From NCBI GenBank assembly GCA_025642065.1, contig JAODUP010000149.1, positions 332,001-396,000 on the forward strand: DNA of 64,000 bases. Reading direction: 5' to 3'. The notes under the pieces were generated by a model. It had not been told where the DNA came from. It saw only the letters and a program-made list of their open reading frames with translations, and did not search any database. Made by a program: the position numbers and the translations under genes. This document shows positions 23,405 through 36,690 of this stretch, one piece after another (the stretch's first letter is position 1; each line of letters starts with the position of its first letter). Source of the stretch: Paralvinella palmiformis. Lineage: Eukaryota; Annelida; Polychaeta; Terebellida; Alvinellidae.

Positions 23405-23745
23405 AAAAAAAGTCGAGAAGCGAACCCATGACCTTACACAGATAACACGCTACAGTAACAACAACGCTCGCAATATAACTGTGTGTTGAAGCTCACCGAG
23501 TTATTTAATTTATTTAGTTTCTTGTTAAGCTTCTTGGCTGAACTCGCTACAAAAGACCTTCCTATAGACCTTTGTCCCATTCCCTGTCAGACCGTAGCCA
23601 CTCTATCATGTGTAAAGGCCATCAAAGGTTCAAAGACCTTTCGTTTTCTGGCTATAAGTCAAAAGAAGAAAGGAGCCGGGCTGGTGATAAAAGCTGTTTA
23701 TCTACACCGAAGCTGGTATAATCACTAAGAGAAGGATACTGAACA
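23405..23745 (-). repeat. Dispersed repeat with tRNA-like head (copy 2)
   Basis: Diverged relative of 12625-12970. The - strand carries GGTCATGGGTTCGCTTCTC, a B-box-like region. Shared internal words include CCCTGTCAGACCGTAG and CAAAGACCTTTCG-like sequence. Confidence 0.5.
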
Positions 23746-24767
23746 TCATCTGAACTTAGTTCTCTATCCATCGTTAGATGTTATTAACATTCTATGACCT
23801 CGAAATTCCCTTAATAAGCTCCGGGTTAAGTTAATTAAATTATAAAAGATGTTTAGAGTATAAGGTAATTTTGTAGTATTTATTCTTTTTTAGCCTGTGA
23901 TCAGGACACAGAGATAACACGTTAATGCTTGATTATCTGTTGTCCATTATTTCCCATTCAGTTCCTTACCGAACATTCGCAAGGATGAAGTACGTCAAGG
24001 TGTACTCAAAATAGCCTGTCAGAAAGTATTACTTCCGGGGAATGTCTTTAATGATAAATATTCACTCAATAAGAGTCGAAAACCATATCACGTGGTCAGT
24101 CGCTGGAGATATGTTGAGCCAAGAAATTAGCTCCTGGAACCGTTTCGACTCTTTCCGGTATTCGAATCCATCAAGTTTGACACCAGCATGTCATCTCTTC
24201 TCACATCTGGTAACAGTTTAGTAATTATGACAGAAGATGGTGTTTTCTTAAATCTTTAGAAGCTTACACGTGAATAGTTGAAGAATGATCCAGAAACTGT
24301 TTGACATGGAAGCTGCAAGAGAATATAAGAATGGAAAGACATAAAATATATTAAAACATCTAGATGATTACAGATACAAGGATTAAATTAATATTTCAAT
24401 TACATCACTAACAATAATGACTACAATCAAATATTAAATGATAATTAGTTATTATAATTACCGTCTATAATCAAATTTTGAAACAATTAGACTGCGACAT
24501 TATTAGATTACTGATCTTGGGGTGGGGGAGGGGGGATAGTGGTTACAATTAAGCCATTAAAGATGGCCAATTAAATAATTAATCTTTGTACCAAAAGATT
24601 CAGATATTTTAGATGGATTTATTCTTGGATCTTCTGAACTTAAATCAGATCCTCTTACCTTTATTACAAAATCATTTACGGTATACTAAATACAGGTGTT
24701 ATGTGATGGAATTTATTAGATTTCATATGAAACATTACAAAATGTTGTCAAATAATAATACCTTTGC

Positions 24768-24770
<3 letters not shown>
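23746..24770. other. No recognised gene
   Basis: AT-rich with ACAATAATGAC/ATAATTA runs; no coding or repeat family seen. Confidence 0.45.
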
Positions 24771-24811
<41 letters not shown>

Positions 24812-24812
24812 T
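24771..24812. repeat. (AT)n microsatellite
   Basis: AT alternation with one phase change. Confidence 0.93.
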
Positions 24813-25665
24813 AGTTGGTTGTAGACGGAACATTTTGTTCAGCAAAGTAAGGAATAATATTTGTAACCAGACCAAAGAATATATTTCTTGACAGTTATAC
24901 AAACATATATCCCTTTTCCTATAATGTCGATATATGGTGTACTATAAAATATTGATATTTATCAATTAGAACATATTCATACATTTTGTCTCTATCGTGT
25001 TCAGTTATTACGATAGATAACAACACGAGATTCTTATTATTAGAGACCAGAAGAATTGTTTTAATATTGTCTTTAAAATGACTTCTAATATAAATCCTTG
25101 GATCACTTAGGATATCAACATTACCTTTACTGGTCCCTAGGGGATATGACATATTTATAGATTGGTCAGAAAATATGAGACAAGTAAATCCACAAAATAG
25201 TTCTAGCATTTAGAGCATCCGTTTAGAAAAACCAAGATAATTCTATTTTTAATAATCAAATTACTGGATACCTCACCCTGGAGATACTCATCTTCCGAAA
25301 ATAGAAGCTGATGGTTGTAACTCTTCCATTACACACAAAAAAACACCAAAAAAACACAAAAGCTATTTTGGTCTTCAAGTAAAGGAGACTGATAAGAAAG
25401 GCCGTTAGAGAGAATTAAATGACTCGTTGATGTAAATATATCAAGATAATAAACACCTAAAATAGACAATCGGTGATTAATCTCCGTGTCTTTATCTTGA
25501 TCCAATAATGTTATAACTTTATATTTATTGTTTCTGAATTATGATACTCTCAGTAATTTGTGTCCAATATCTCAAGAAGTCTACATGATTACTATTAAAA
25601 TTGATTTACTTATTTGGTGTCATATGTCAACAAAATGTCAACAACAGTTACACTGAGACAAAACG

Positions 25666-25667
<2 letters not shown>
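24813..25667. other. No recognised gene
   Basis: A 96-codon - strand frame at 24919-25209 has mixed composition but no motif, and exon borders cannot be justified. Confidence 0.4.
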
Positions 25668-25727
<60 letters not shown>

Positions 25728-25768
25728 GTGCATGTGTATGTATGTGTGTGTGCGCGCGCGCGCGCTGC
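25668..25768. repeat. (TG)n / (CG)n microsatellite
   Basis: About 50 bases of TG, then TATG variants and a pure CGCGCG run; a candidate Z-DNA-forming tract by composition. Confidence 0.95.
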
Positions 25769-26022
25769 GTGTTAGCTGTGTAAAATAAGGCAAAGGCACA
25801 GAGAATCTTGAACCGTGAATTCAAACTCTGGACGTTTCTTCAGGGGACTGAATCCTGAGTGGCGACTTTTCTTGCTGAGACATGTGTAATGTCTCACCAG
25901 TCCCTAAGCCGCCAAAAAATCAAAATACGAATCACCTACAGCCGTGGAGTTTGGGTGTAAAACACCCAAGTCAGATCACGGCAGTAGTGAGAATGTTTAG
26001 ATTAATTATCTAAGCAGCCCTA
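25769..26022 (+). repeat. Dispersed repeat R1, uninterrupted copy
   Basis: About 250 bases closely matching 54794-55199: TTAGCTGTGTAAAATAAGG, CACAGAGAATCTTGAAC, TGGACGTTTCTTCAGG, GTCTCACCAGTCCCTAAGC and GATCACGGCAGTAGTGAG. The site GATTAATTATC at 26000-26010 is intact, so this is the empty-site version of the copy that carries a SINE. The opening GTGTATAATAAGGC-like words also follow TG tracts at 16263 and 17460. Confidence 0.85.
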
Positions 26023-26186
26023 TGTATAGCTTAATAGTAACTCTGGCTAGCTGTTCAGATAACATAATCAGTTTGATCCTGAAAAAAGGTAAAATACGAA
26101 ACAATGAAAATATTCGTAATCATAATTATGTGTTCTAGTTGTAAGAAAATCGTGCGTATGTGTGTGCGTCTGCGTATGTGTGTGTA

Positions 26187-26221
<35 letters not shown>

Positions 26222-26564
26222 GTCTGGCACAGGTGTTATACTTTAATTCAAACAACAATTATAGCTCCAAACTGATTTTAAAATATATATATAATTGCAT
26301 GTATAATTTAATTATCGTTATAATTATAAAAAAATGAAAGAATTTGTTTTTCTAAAATAATCCAGAAGAGGATAATCTAAATATAAACAAGGAACTATCA
26401 TTGAAACAAAACCAGGCTTTGTGTCGAACAATACGGACAAGAATTCATCAATAAAGATTAAGCCTAAAATGGAAAAGTAAAATATTAGTACACAGTATGA
26501 ATAATATATGAATAATATAAGCATAAATCAGAATAAATTGAGATCAATACTAGTAGCATCGATG
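26023..26564. other. No recognised gene; includes a TG tract
   Basis: Contains (TG)n with GCGCGC at 26155-26223. Otherwise AT-rich without features. Confidence 0.45.
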
Positions 26565-26925
26565 CAACACGACTCAACCCAATAGCAACATACAACACGA
26601 CTCAACCCAATAGCAACATACAACACGGCTCAACCCAATAACAACATACAACAAGACTCAACCCAATAGCAACATACAACACGACTCAACCCAATAGCAA
26701 CATACAACACGGCTCAACCCAATAGCAACATACAACACGACTCAACCCAATAGCAACATACAACACGACTCAACCCAATAGCAACATACAACACGGCTCA
26801 ACCCAATAGCAACATACAACACGGCTCAACCCAATAGCAACATACAACACGACTCAACCCAATAGCAACATACAACACGACTCAACCCAATAGCAACATA
26901 CAACACGACTCAACCCAATAGCAAC
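26565..26925 (+). repeat. 28-bp minisatellite, 13 units
   Basis: The unit CAACACGACTCAACCCAATA plus GCAACATA is repeated 13 times in 361 bases. Variant third-codon-like sites (CGACT versus CGGCT, one AAGACT) are scattered along the array. Confidence 0.96.
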
Positions 26926-27781
26926 GACCAGTTTTGACCTATTCAAGTCTTCATTAGGTTGCATAGAATGTCTCAAGCACAGAGAATCTGGATAATCAGA
27001 TAAGTATCTGTCATCTATACGACCTATAAATGTTTTATTTTTTTTAATTTATTATGAACTCTCTTAAAACAGGTTCGTCATTAGGAAAATAAATAAATAA
27101 AGAATTATAAAGTTTATACCAAATTTAAAACCTTTGAGTCTCCCTCGTCCCTTTTAGAGATATACAAATATTGATAAAATCAGCTTAAAACTATAACGTT
27201 TTCAATATAATACCACACTTAGTGAGCAGATAGACACCCAGTTACAATATGATAATGATTCGTTCCAAGCTGATGAAGGAAGACCTATAATAAATGACAT
27301 TAGCATTAGCATATTGACCTTGAAGCTTCATATCCTCTCTGCCATGGCACGACCTCGTTCTCTTCCAGGGCGTTATCCTCGGTTTATGTGCCCAGTCATC
27401 CCGACCACACCCCTTCATCAATCTGAGCGTTAGAGGGCGTTGTTTTGAAAAGGAGGATAATAATTAAGCGTACCATTGTTACCAAGCTGTCAAATAAAAT
27501 CACTAAATAATGCTATTACTGCTTTTTGCTGACAAGATAATTGTAGAATGGTGATCAGGACGTCATTAAAGGCCAAAACCCGGAACCTAATGGCAAACCC
27601 AGATAAGGCAATCGGTATGTTTTTACAAAAGAAAGTGTGTGTTCATCTACACAACATATATAATAGACAGATATATATACACATTTATAAATAATATGGG
27701 CACATAAATTAGTCGTGTATAAATACTAATGCATAGTATGGTATATTATTTGAAATTGTGTATTAGTTCACGAAAATAGAC

Positions 27782-27784
<3 letters not shown>
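26926..27784. other. No recognised gene
   Basis: One GC-richer patch near 27330-27440 (GCCATGGCACGACCTCG) has no supporting open frame. Confidence 0.4.

Positions 27785-27833
<49 letters not shown>
27785..27833. repeat. (AT)n microsatellite
   Basis: Pure AT alternation of about 47 bases. Confidence 0.95.
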
Positions 27834-27835
<2 letters not shown>

Positions 27836-28069
27836 TCTCACCCATACTGTAGCACTCAAAGACAATCTTTGACAAATACAATAAAATGTAATGTATAACC
27901 AACTCATTTATGATTACAACTGGAGATGCATATTTTATCTTAATACTAATTAATCTCTGTGACTTTAGAAACATAATTTTTGCTCTAGATTATTGACACA
28001 TTTTTTACAGATTAGAAAGTAAAATGTGTTACATCCAAAAATGGGAATTATATCATTAAAATTGTAACT

Positions 28070-28141
28070 GTTGATGTTTTACGGTCATTGTTATGCACAA
28101 GATAGGCTAAATGGGCCGAGCGACCTCCAAAGTTAATGAGA
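28070..28141 (-). mobile_element. SINE S1, 5'-truncated copy
   Basis: On the - strand TTTGGAGGTCGCTCGGCCCA is followed by TTTAGCCTATC and CCGTAAAACATCAAC, the 3' body of S1. The tRNA head is missing. Confidence 0.7.
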
Positions 28142-28346
28142 CAATCTATCATTCTAAGACATTTACAACGAGGGAAATAATTGTTATCTCCTAAATTTCT
28201 GACTATAACAAACAAAAAACTACCCATCTTTAGTAGCTTTTTCTACCCATTAGATCAATTAATGAAGCTATTTTGGCGTCTGGATGGAAACATATTTATA
28301 ACAAATATTATTTAGAATAAATGATTTATCAGACCTTTCATGATAT

Positions 28347-28392
<46 letters not shown>

Positions 28393-28469
28393 ATATATAT
28401 ATATCTGAATATTATAACATAAGTAAAGACTTCAAACAGAATACAACTCCAAGAAATTTAAAATTTCTT
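28142..28469. other. Spacer with (AT)n at 28343-28404
   Basis: Interrupted AT alternation; no other feature. Confidence 0.5.

Positions 28470-29357
<888 letters not shown>

Positions 29358-29390
<33 letters not shown>
29358..29390. repeat. (GAT)n microsatellite
   Basis: Eleven GAT units, followed by GTAGTA-rich sequence. Confidence 0.93.
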
Positions 29391-29391
<1 letters not shown>

Positions 29392-32300
29392 TGGTACTAG
29401 TAAAAGTAGTATTAATAGTATAAGTAGTAAAAGAAGTAGTAGCAGTGGTATAAACTAAGTTAGTATTAGTAGTGTGTTAAAGTTAATTAAATAGGCCATT
29501 AGCTATCAATTTACATTAGAATTCTGTTTTAATTATTTCCCCTAAAACATGAACACATCTTACTATAAAATATCACTTAGTTTACTAGATTTATCGCAAA
29601 TATTATTATTTATTTAATTTTTGACAATAAAAACACAGCCGACTAGTGAAGATTAATAAATATAAATCAATAGCTTCATATAAAAACATGGACATACGGT
29701 CACTTTAAAACCCAGAAATATTGTGGAAAATGGAGACTGGAACAGATTTAGTTACAATAACAATAACCTGCACATTCTATTAGAATGGTTTAGAACTGTC
29801 ATATCCTTGTCTTACTAACAATAAGAATGGTTTAACCTTCTCTGACAACGTTCAGTGTTAGATTTAGAGAGTATATATCCGAATCGTTCTTTGATAATGT
29901 CTAGCAATTCTCTATCCTTCATGATATAACAGAGTAAGATCAAAGGTTTATGACGTCTCACACTGGAATATATTAATATTAATATAGAAAAAAAAAACTT
30001 TTTAGAAAAACATCCAGATTGTGAAATAGCCAGTTATCTATAAATAACAAACAATCTTTATCTAATATAGTGTGAATATTTGTAAACACAGGAAAGACCT
30101 GACTTACTTCTTGAGAAATACCAGAGTAATGACTAAATTATTTATGGTAGTGGTTACCATGGTGACAAAGATGAGTTATGGATGACATTAATGTTTTTGG
30201 TTTGACCTCTAATCAGCGAAGTTCCCTTTCCCTTGGGACATTCTCCATCTGCAACCGATTATTGACATAAATCACTAACTAACTAAAAGACAAGATAGAT
30301 GTATAATGATGGTTAGTGGCTCGATAAGAACAAACACCGATAAGACAAAAGACACACCTTCAAGAAGACATCAATTTGACTCAACAAAAAACAATCTATA
30401 TCAATTGTAATAAGAAATTGTCTGTGTATCGAGATAGTCAACATATAAACACAGATAGCATCATCTTTATCAACATAAGTCAGTTTATTATACACATTAC
30501 AGGATACAGTCATTCTACTTCAATCATTGACATAAGCAACGTACGTACATCAAGTGTCATTCATATCCTCATTAACAATATGACGACTCGTAAACAAGGA
30601 ATTATTTAGATATTTTATAATGTTTTATGTATCTGGTATAATCATCAAATGTGTATAGGGAGATTAGATTTTATAGTCCGTGGGCCAGAGAGGTTTCAGG
30701 GGGGAGTGATAGTGATGATTAATTAACATTTATCGTCGGTGTGTCCCATCATATGAAAATATATTTTATGGACTGAACTTTGTAATATCTTATATGTTCG
30801 TTAGAAATGGACTAACATTACTTGTTGAATGTTTGAATATTACAGTTTATTTATTATTTTTTTAAATTGCCAAATTTATTAGATGTTGATACATAGCCAT
30901 ACATGTGTGATACTAATGTGGATTGATGTGATTATGTATATTACATATATTTAGTTTGTTGGTATGAGATAACAAGTAACCTGTGATGAGCAATAAACCT
31001 TTGTAAAATGATATTTGTAGTATTTTATTATATTGAAGCATTATAGAAAACATATTGCTATTAATTGTTAAGTGTGTAGAGATCTATGTTTATGATAATG
31101 CTGGAGATGAGTTAACACTTGTACAATCATCACAGGTTGTGTACATCGTGCGGAATGCTTAACAAGACTATTGTTATAAGAAATGTCTTTTAACAATTAT
31201 TGTTTAGTATAATGGTTGTGACAATAACTCACATCATTTGTGATAATCATCGTATTATTTCTTGTTATTATACTTCTAGTCAAGTTAACGTTTCTTTCTG
31301 TCATTTAACTTTTCTTTTGTTTGATGATTTAATGAGGTTACGTCGTATTTTAACTTTGAATGAGATCTTTATTTTAAAATACGTTAATTTTGATGTTAAA
31401 TATTTGTATGTAGTTTTGACTGACAACAATAGGAAATCTGGCAATATTGGCAGCCATTCTGAATCCCAAGATGGCCAATAGGTATTAAATAACACCAGGC
31501 TAAAACATATATCATAATGAAGGCTTAAAACACATAAACAATTATCTACTTATCCTGAAGGTCAAAATATGGCAGAAAATGTGATTTTCGCTGGTTTCAA
31601 TGACAGCCATTTTTTTAATTTCGAATTAGCCAAGACTCATAAGGATATGACGGTGTCATCATTGGATTCCTCATCTTCAAAAGCATGGGTATAGATATCA
31701 AGATCTCGTCTCTATCTATCCTAGATTATTTCGCTAATTTCACTGACGCTATTTTGAAAACGACGTCACACAAGTAGTCCATCCCAATTTAGTGATGGTG
31801 ACATCCATCTTTCATATTGGAAGAGGTCCTAGGAAAAATATTAAATAGGTATCATAGGTACCTGGGTGTGCACCGGGGGAGGGGGGGGCGTATAGGGCCC
31901 ACGGACTATCAATCATTGATATTTACCTGATATTTACTTTATTAGATTCAAAAACACGTTCAAATACATATAATAATGTGTTTTAATTTGTGTTAATTTG
32001 ACAGCTTTATTATAACTTTATCTAATGTTTGTTATATTATAGTTATTCTGACTCAGGATAAACAATATATGATAGTTCCCTCTTTAAAAAATGATTTACT
32101 TTCGCGGGTTTTATTGAGAATGAAAAAGTTAAGATGTCAAAGTGTATCTTATGATTTAAACGAAATTTCGTGTCTGTAAATGTAAACACAAGAAGGTCAA
32201 ATGAATTTTAAAAATACATTTCACGAGAACAGACAATTCTGATCTTCTTCAGTAATTTGTAACGTGAAGGGTGTAACAATAAACACACAATCGTCATATC

Positions 32301-32844
32301 AATTGAGTCTAGGCACGTCTACCTGCAATAATATCGTACTTGATGACCTCAGGTTTAGAATGAATTTCAAATAGAAAAGAAATAACAGAGATTACTGAGA
32401 TAAACTTACATTAATTTAATTATAACGTTTTAGTAAAATCACGAAATGTGACATTTATAAAGTTTGTCTCTGATATATTCCAATGTTTGAGTATTTTGTA
32501 TTTATGTAAGTTGTGCCGTTCTTAACTTACTGGGGGTTGATTTAGATTGATTTAGTCTCGATCTTGGTCACGTAGGACATATGGTCGATGGTTGATTCTC
32601 AGAGTATGAGGTAGATTCGAACTATTAAGATATGGCTACTCACACAAGAGATGATTGATGTCATATCATACAATAAGAAGTTACAGGAGTAGATCAAGTA
32701 TGGAATAAAGATAATGTCCATCGATCTGGTTATAACATTAATACATTCTATAAAGATAAAAGAAGATTATCAAAACAATAACTAACAGAGAACTAAAGAA
32801 GATAAGGTAGATATGTGATATAAATGGCTAACGATAATATACTT
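29391..32844. other. Long stretch without a recognisable gene
   Basis: AT-rich throughout. 31440-31500 and 31580-31870 have slightly higher complexity (GGCAGCCATTCTGAATCCCA; GACGCTATTTTGAAAACG) of the kind found in old transposon copies, but I cannot define borders. A G-rich patch (GGGGGAGGGGGGGGCG) lies at about 31876. No splice-consistent coding exons were found. Confidence 0.45.
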
Positions 32845-32972
32845 CTAATATAAGAGACATCTAATATAAGAGACATATAATCTAAGAGACATATAATATA
32901 AGAGACATATAATATAAGAGACATATAATATAAGAGACATCTAATCTAAGAGACATCTTATCTAAGAGACAT
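32845..32972 (+). repeat. 16-bp tandem repeat, 8 units
   Basis: Eight units of the form CTAATATAAGAGACAT with TATA/TCTA variants, 128 bases in all. Confidence 0.93.
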
Positions 32973-33152
32973 CCCAGGTACTGTATTAGTGATTCATTTT
33001 TTTTTTTCATGTTGAACTCGTACATCAACAAAAGACAGTAATGTCATCATTAGGAAGCATAGTAAGCTGAATTGTCTGTCTATCCTTCTGCCTGCCTGTT
33101 TGTCTGTATGTATGTCTTTCTTTTTCACCCTTCTGTGTGTATGTGTGCGCGC

Positions 33153-33200
<48 letters not shown>

Positions 33201-33500
33201 CTGCATAGTTGGCCCTTCCTTTCCCCCCCCCCCCTCTCTCACTATACATTTCATGTTATCAGTAATGATATATTGTCTTTGTTTGTCATCTCAAACCAAC
33301 TACTGACTAGACATTTCTAGCTCCATAACATAACATACGAGCTACAGTTTAGGACACTTAAAATACCTCAACCCATTCCATCTTATCATATTATCATGTT
33401 AGTTATCTTTTCTGTAATTTGATGTTACAGTAGACAAGCCTAACATCAACGAGATTATCTATTTATTTTAATCATAACATAATTATTACTCTATTTAATA
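32973..33500. other. No gene; TG/GC microsatellite at 33130-33200
   Basis: Contains a T-run, TGTC/TGCC-type repeats, (TG)n with GCGCGC, and a C-run near 33225. Threonine/histidine-rich frames here are artefacts. Confidence 0.6.
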
Positions 33501-33550
33501 TTGATTTATTGATTTATTGATTTATTGATTTATTGATTTATTGATTTATT
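33501..33550 (+). repeat. 8-bp tandem repeat (TTGATTTA)n
   Basis: Six perfect units. Confidence 0.93.
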
Positions 33551-34499
33551 CCATTTTATTTAATATTTTATATTACCTAGGTTCTAAACACCGATAAGAA
33601 AACTGAGTAACGTCAGAATATTTTATTGATGTTAATTTATATATTAATTCTAAAGTCTACATTGTGTTCATTAGTTTAATCTCGGGCTAGTCACACCTGT
33701 GAGACATCAACAGTCTAACTAAATATCCCAACAAACACATCTATCAGTTGGATTTGAACTCACAACCCGGACGTTTGTAGCACATCGTGATCGGAACATT
33801 TTGATTTAATTATCGTGATATTGTTGTTGACATTTCATTAAAACATTGTATACTTAGCGTACCTTTATATATCTAAGAACGGGTCGGATATGACCTTTCT
33901 AAACAGCAATTAGTGCTGGCTTTTAGAAGCTAGTACTTTTATGTCAATTCATCAAACAATTGATTCTCTTAATAAATATGAATAAATAATCTTTCATAAT
34001 AAAATTTAGTGATATCTGATGTTACGATGGAGACCATTCAGGTAAATTAATGGCTAAGTACTTTGATCAATTAATTCACTTCTATCTATGAAGAAACGTA
34101 AGACTACACATCCCCCCCCCCCGGGGTTTAGAATGACTGCGTTACATCCTCCTATTTGTGGTTAAAGGCAACGACACTACAAATAGGTAGCCTTATATGA
34201 CCTTTATGTGTTGATGTGTCCTTAAATCTGACCTACTTACTGACTCAACGATTGAAGGCACGACTCACATTGTATAACATAGAGAATATACGTAACAAGG
34301 TGTCAAAATAGAGTCAACTACTAGCTGAGTTATGTTAGTCGTCTTATTGTGACGGGAGTTATAGCTTGCTGTCTTTATATATTTAAACAAAGACATCGTA
34401 TTCTTCTCAGTAGAGGGTGCTGTAGTAGCGTAGTGCCAACATTCTGGTAATAGAGTAGACCTGACTTATCTCTTTTTTAGTGAGAATCCTTCCCAAATT
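33551..34499. other. No gene; one tRNA-like B box on the - strand
   Basis: The - strand at about 33790-33740 reads GTTGTGAGTTCAAATCC, a B-box-like word that may be the head of a decayed SINE. Nothing else was recognised; a C-run lies at about 34111. Confidence 0.35.
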
Positions 34500-34620
34500 C
34501 TCTCCTCTCTGAGTCATATATGTCTCAGGAGTCAACAAATGCTCTCCTCTCTGAGTCATATATGTCTTAGGAGTCAACAAATGCTCCCTCTCTGAGTCAT
34601 ATATGTTGCAGCAGTCAACA
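34500..34620 (+). repeat. 42-bp tandem repeat, about 3 units
   Basis: Units start at 34500, 34542 and 34584 (TCTCTGAGTCATATATGT core). The third is shortened and diverged. Confidence 0.92.
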
Positions 34621-35754
34621 GGGCTAATAGATAATTAAATAATTAATTCACTTACTCTACCAAATAGTGTATGACATTGTTGTGTTGTTGCTGATGATGA
34701 TAGTGTTGTTGATGATGAGGTTGTTGTTGTTGGTGATGGTGGTGGTGATGATGTGGGGGTTGTTGTGGTGGTTGAACAAAAGCCATCTAATTATACAACA
34801 CGCGATATGAGACATGGATAGTGAACTGTGAAGTCGGGATCTAGAACATAGACCGCTCAATATATTAGATACAAAAAGAAAGAAACGTTGTATCTATTTG
34901 AGAGGATATTGTTATGATTAATTAATTATTAGTACATCATATCAGGGGTCAATGTCATCTTACATATAATAATAATAATAATAATAATCTTGTCATTTAT
35001 ATATTTATATATGTAGACCAAGTATAGATGTATTTGATGTTTACTATATTCTTCCTCTAAAGTCAATAATAAATTAAAGAAATATGTTATTAATATACAT
35101 CATAAACAGACAACAATCAGAAGTTGACACTGAACGTATATTGACATGGAAAAGATTCTATTAAATCGATGCTATTTATCCCTTTTATTTTCCCAAGAAC
35201 TTGTTTTATGGAATATTTTTGGGGAAAAGATGAAAAATTGTGAGCGACATCAAGGTCAAAGTTCATCTAAGCTTTTATTTCAAACTTCCAAACAATTAAT
35301 TAAACAACAAAAAGTCTTTCCACGTCTTCTTATCTGTAGATCATCGTCCTTTTTATATAAATAATTTGCCATTTTCACTTTGTGACACTATATTTTCTTT
35401 ACTCATCCCTAATATATTAATATATCCCCTTACTACGAGATAATACTTATTCCCATCTTATTAAACATAATATATTTCGGAAACTTTTATTTTGGGGTGG
35501 GAGAGGCCAGTAAAATATTAATCCTTCAATCTGTCCTTTCGTAATCTCGTAAAAGTGGTCTGTGTGAGGGAATACTGATTGACCTTAATCTATCTAAAAA
35601 ATGTTAACAGATTAATCCATAAAGACTCACTCACTCATTTACTCACTCACTCATTCACTCACCTTTTTTAAAATATGTATACGGCTTAGATAACACAAAT
35701 TGAGTGTTGTTGTCTCTTATGTTTAAACGTGCATTATTAGTGTTATTTGTATAA
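34621..35754. other. No gene; GTT/GAT-rich patch at 34675-34770
   Basis: Imperfect GTT/GAT/GGT trinucleotides, then AT-rich sequence; (AAT)n near 34966; CTCA repeats near 35630. No exon supported. Confidence 0.45.
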
Positions 35755-35922
35755 TGTTGTTGTTGTTGTTGTTGTTGTCGTCGTTGTTGTTGTTGTTGTT
35801 GTTGTTGTTGCCGTCATCGTCGTTTTCGTCGTCGTCTTCATCACCATCATCACTTTAGCGATAATCATCTTTTCCATCATCATCATTATCATCATCAGTA
35901 TCATCATCATCATCTTATCATA
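35755..35922. repeat. Trinucleotide tract (GTT)n to (ATC)n
   Basis: GTT runs with GTC interruptions grade into CAT/ATC runs. Valine/isoleucine-only frames are artefacts. Confidence 0.92.
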
Positions 35923-36119
35923 TTTATTATGTTTTTTAACTTAATTATCTCTATATAATACTCTCATATTGATCTCAGGAATGACGATTATAATAATTAT
36001 GACAGAAATCAAACAAAAGATAACGAACTACATAAACATATATCATCCTTCCGTTGACTAATTATATTTGTGGAGTAATTCTAATCAATATATCTGTGAT
36101 AGTAGACTCTGTACCTGTC

Positions 36120-36328
36120 AAATATCTGACCTAACACCTGTCCCAAGATCTGTCCTAGCACCTAAACTGTCACCTGTACTGACACTTGTGTCACCACCAG
36201 GTGTAATCTCAGAACTGTCACCTGTACTGACACTTGTGTCACCACCAGGTGTAATCTCAGAACTGTCACCTGTACTGACACTTGTGTTATCGACTATTAT
36301 AACCTTAGAACTGTCAGGTGTACTGATA
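36120..36328 (+). repeat. 48-bp minisatellite, left segment
   Basis: Units of 48 bases built around CTGTACTGACACTTGTGTCA and CCAGGTGTAATCTCAGAA are repeated about three times. The - strand peptide repeat STGDSSEITPGGDT is a by-product because 48 is a multiple of three. Confidence 0.9.
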
Positions 36329-36436
36329 ATTGAAAGTTGTTTCACCTTTTACTTCATTTTATTACCGTTGGAGGTCGCTCGGCTCATTTAGCCTACCATG
36401 TGTACAAAAATGGCAGTAAAACATCAATCATCATTT
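36329..36436 (+). mobile_element. SINE S1, 5'-truncated, inside the minisatellite
   Basis: Matches S1 from GTTGTTTCACC through TTGGAGGTCGCTCGGCTCA and TTTAGCCTACCATGTG to AAAACATCAATCATCAT. It is flanked by TGTACTGATA at 36319-36328 and 36437-36446, a possible 10-bp target duplication. The host array contains near-identical CTGTACTGACA words, which weakens that reading. Confidence 0.82.
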
Positions 36437-36690
36437 TGTACTGATACGTTTAGTATCATATGGGGTAGCCCCACAACTGTCACCAGTACTTATGGTGTTA
36501 TCATTATCTGGTGTAATCCCACAACTGTCACCAGTACTTATGGTGTTATCATTATCTGGTGTAATCCCAGAACTGTCACCTGTAGTGACACTTGCCTCAC
36601 CACAAGATGTAATCCCAGAACTGTCATAGTTACTGTCATAGAAACTTGTATCATCACCAGGTGTAACATCAGAACTGTCATCTCAGTTAT
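36437..36690 (+). repeat. 48-bp minisatellite, right segment
   Basis: Continues the 48-bp periodicity after the SINE with units around AACTGTCACCAGTACTTATG and TATCTGGTGTAATCCCA. It differs from the left segment in sequence but not in period. Confidence 0.88.

Noticed and set aside
26565..26925. CRISPR-like regular array
   Set aside because: Units are contiguous 28-bp repeats with no spacers, in a eukaryotic genome; it is a minisatellite.
31200..31495. 93-codon + strand frame
   Set aside because: Its end resembles sequence from old transposons, it has no motif and no supporting exon structure.
36118..36345. - strand peptide repeat STGDSSEITPGGDT
   Set aside because: The 48-bp minisatellite is a multiple of three, which gives repeated peptides automatically; no start or splice context.
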